NCBI GenBank assembly: GCA_002331045.1
Contig: DCYK01000043.1
Location: 28,408-58,416, forward strand
Length of the DNA: 30,009 bases
Reading direction: 5' to 3'
DNA from: Candidatus Saccharibacteria bacterium UBA2112
GTDB lineage: Bacteria > Patescibacteriota > Saccharimonadia > Saccharimonadales > Saccharimonadaceae
Made by a program: the position numbers and the translations under genes. The notes below the pieces were generated by a model. That model saw only the letters and a list, made by a program, of their open reading frames with translations. It searched no databases and was not told where the DNA came from. Positions within the stretch are counted from its first letter, which is position 1. Each line of letters starts with the position of its first letter. This document shows positions 29,674 to 30,009 of the stretch, in pieces.

Positions 29674-30009
29674 CTAAACGTCTTCGGTGGTTTCTTGTTC
29701 GTTCAATTGATCAAGACTCGTCACCAAGACATCACGCGGTTTCGAGTTACCGCTAGCAGGACCAATGATACCCTGTTCCTCCATAGTATCGATGTAGCGC
29801 GCTGCCTTAGCATAGCCGATCCCCAGGCGTCGCTGCAGCAGACTGGCGCTAGCTTTGCCAGTGTCAACCACGATACGAAGCGCCTCTTGGTATGTCGGGT
29901 CGCCACTACTGTCAGTATTAAAGTCCATCACAACACCGCCCTTGCCGTTTAATTGCACTGGTTGGCTGACAATATCGTCATTATATTGAGGAGCTGACTG
30001 CATACGCAG
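29674..30009 (-). CDS. ftsK: DNA translocase FtsK, C-terminal gamma domain (5'-truncated)
   Basis: The frame is open to the window edge, so only the last 111 residues are present. FtsK pumps DNA at the division septum and activates Xer recombination. The visible part has QSAPQYNDDI, the usual end of the motor domain region, a linker of about 25 residues, then the winged-helix gamma domain: EALRIVVDTGKASASLLQRRLGIGYAKAARYIDTMEEQGIIGPA, followed by a short acidic tail. The gamma domain reads KOPS sequences and contacts XerD. A Xer recombinase lies at 4468-5385, so both partners are in the window. The motor domain is outside. Confidence 0.92.
   Translation of the reverse strand: MRMQSAPQYNDDIVSQPVQLNGKGGVVMDFNTDSSGDPTYQEALRIVVDTGKASASLLQRRLGIGYAKAARYIDTMEEQGIIGPASGNSKPRDVLVTSLDQLNEQETTEDV

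Noticed and set aside
1..30009. UGA recoded as Gly (code 25 of some CPR phyla)
   Set aside because: TGA serves as stop for pilT and the TPR-like gene at exactly the expected ends, with overlaps to the next start codon.
1..30009. CRISPR array, insertion sequence or prophage
   Set aside because: No regularly spaced repeats, transposase or phage structural genes were seen; the Xer recombinase is flanked by core genes and is not a phage integrase by context.

Overview
The window looks like part of the chromosome of a small-genome Patescibacteria/CPR bacterium, most likely Candidatus Saccharibacteria (TM7). Three things suggest this. A single compact type IV pilus (T4P) cluster covers almost half the window. 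The rpsF-ssb-rpsR block runs straight into efp and tlyA with no rplI (bL9). Genes are packed with overlaps and intergenic gaps of at most about 130 bases. TGA is used as a stop (for example the ATGA overlap at 19350-19353 and the end of pilT), so the genetic code is standard and the UGA=Gly code of Gracilibacteria/Absconditabacteria does not apply. Lineage is inferred from protein character and layout only.

Layout. 1-726: 3' end of a plus-strand surface protein with a fibronectin-III-like domain and a C-terminal membrane anchor. 739-2912 (minus): PH-domain membrane protein, membrane-anchored parvulin foldase, Mn-type superoxide dismutase. 2928-3004 (minus): tRNA-Arg(CCT). 3051-4420 (minus): uppP then ndk. 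4468-5385 (plus): Xer-type tyrosine recombinase. 5382-19904 (minus): the T4P cluster, in transcription order TPR-like membrane protein, VWA protein, pilM, pilN, pilO, small membrane protein, pilB, pilT, pilC, pilin, pilD, then FimU-, PilV-, PilW- and PilX-like minor pilins. 20031-20528 (minus): a conserved-looking unknown, divergent from ychF (20567-21646, plus). 21672-24527 (minus): two GspG-like pseudopilins and a PBP/beta-lactamase-fold serine hydrolase. 24660-27141 (minus): a GC-rich two-gene operon with its own promoter and terminator, encoding a secreted Pro/Glu-rich membrane-anchored protein and a sortase-like enzyme. 27272-29567 (minus): rpsF-ssb-rpsR-efp-tlyA. 29674-30009: 3' end of ftsK.

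How it fits together. The T4P genes are a nearly complete machine: PilM/N/O alignment complex, PilB extension and PilT retraction ATPases, PilC platform, PilD peptidase, a pilin, and a four-gene minor-pilin set in the same order as fimU-pilV-pilW-pilX of Pseudomonas. No PilY1 follows pilX, but the cluster opens with a secreted VWA/MIDAS protein that could take the tip-adhesin role. The FN3 protein, VWA protein, pilus and sortase-like operon together suggest a window rich in surface-contact functions, as expected for an epibiont.

Two observations stand out. First, many genes that open a transcription unit have no Shine-Dalgarno sequence but a -10 hexamer 6-9 bases before the start codon, so they look leaderless, while genes inside operons usually have a Shine-Dalgarno sequence. 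Second, the GC-rich operon at 24.6-27.2 kb differs sharply in composition from its surroundings and pairs a sortase-like enzyme with a candidate substrate that lacks a canonical LPxTG motif. No gene-free stretch exceeds 300 bases.
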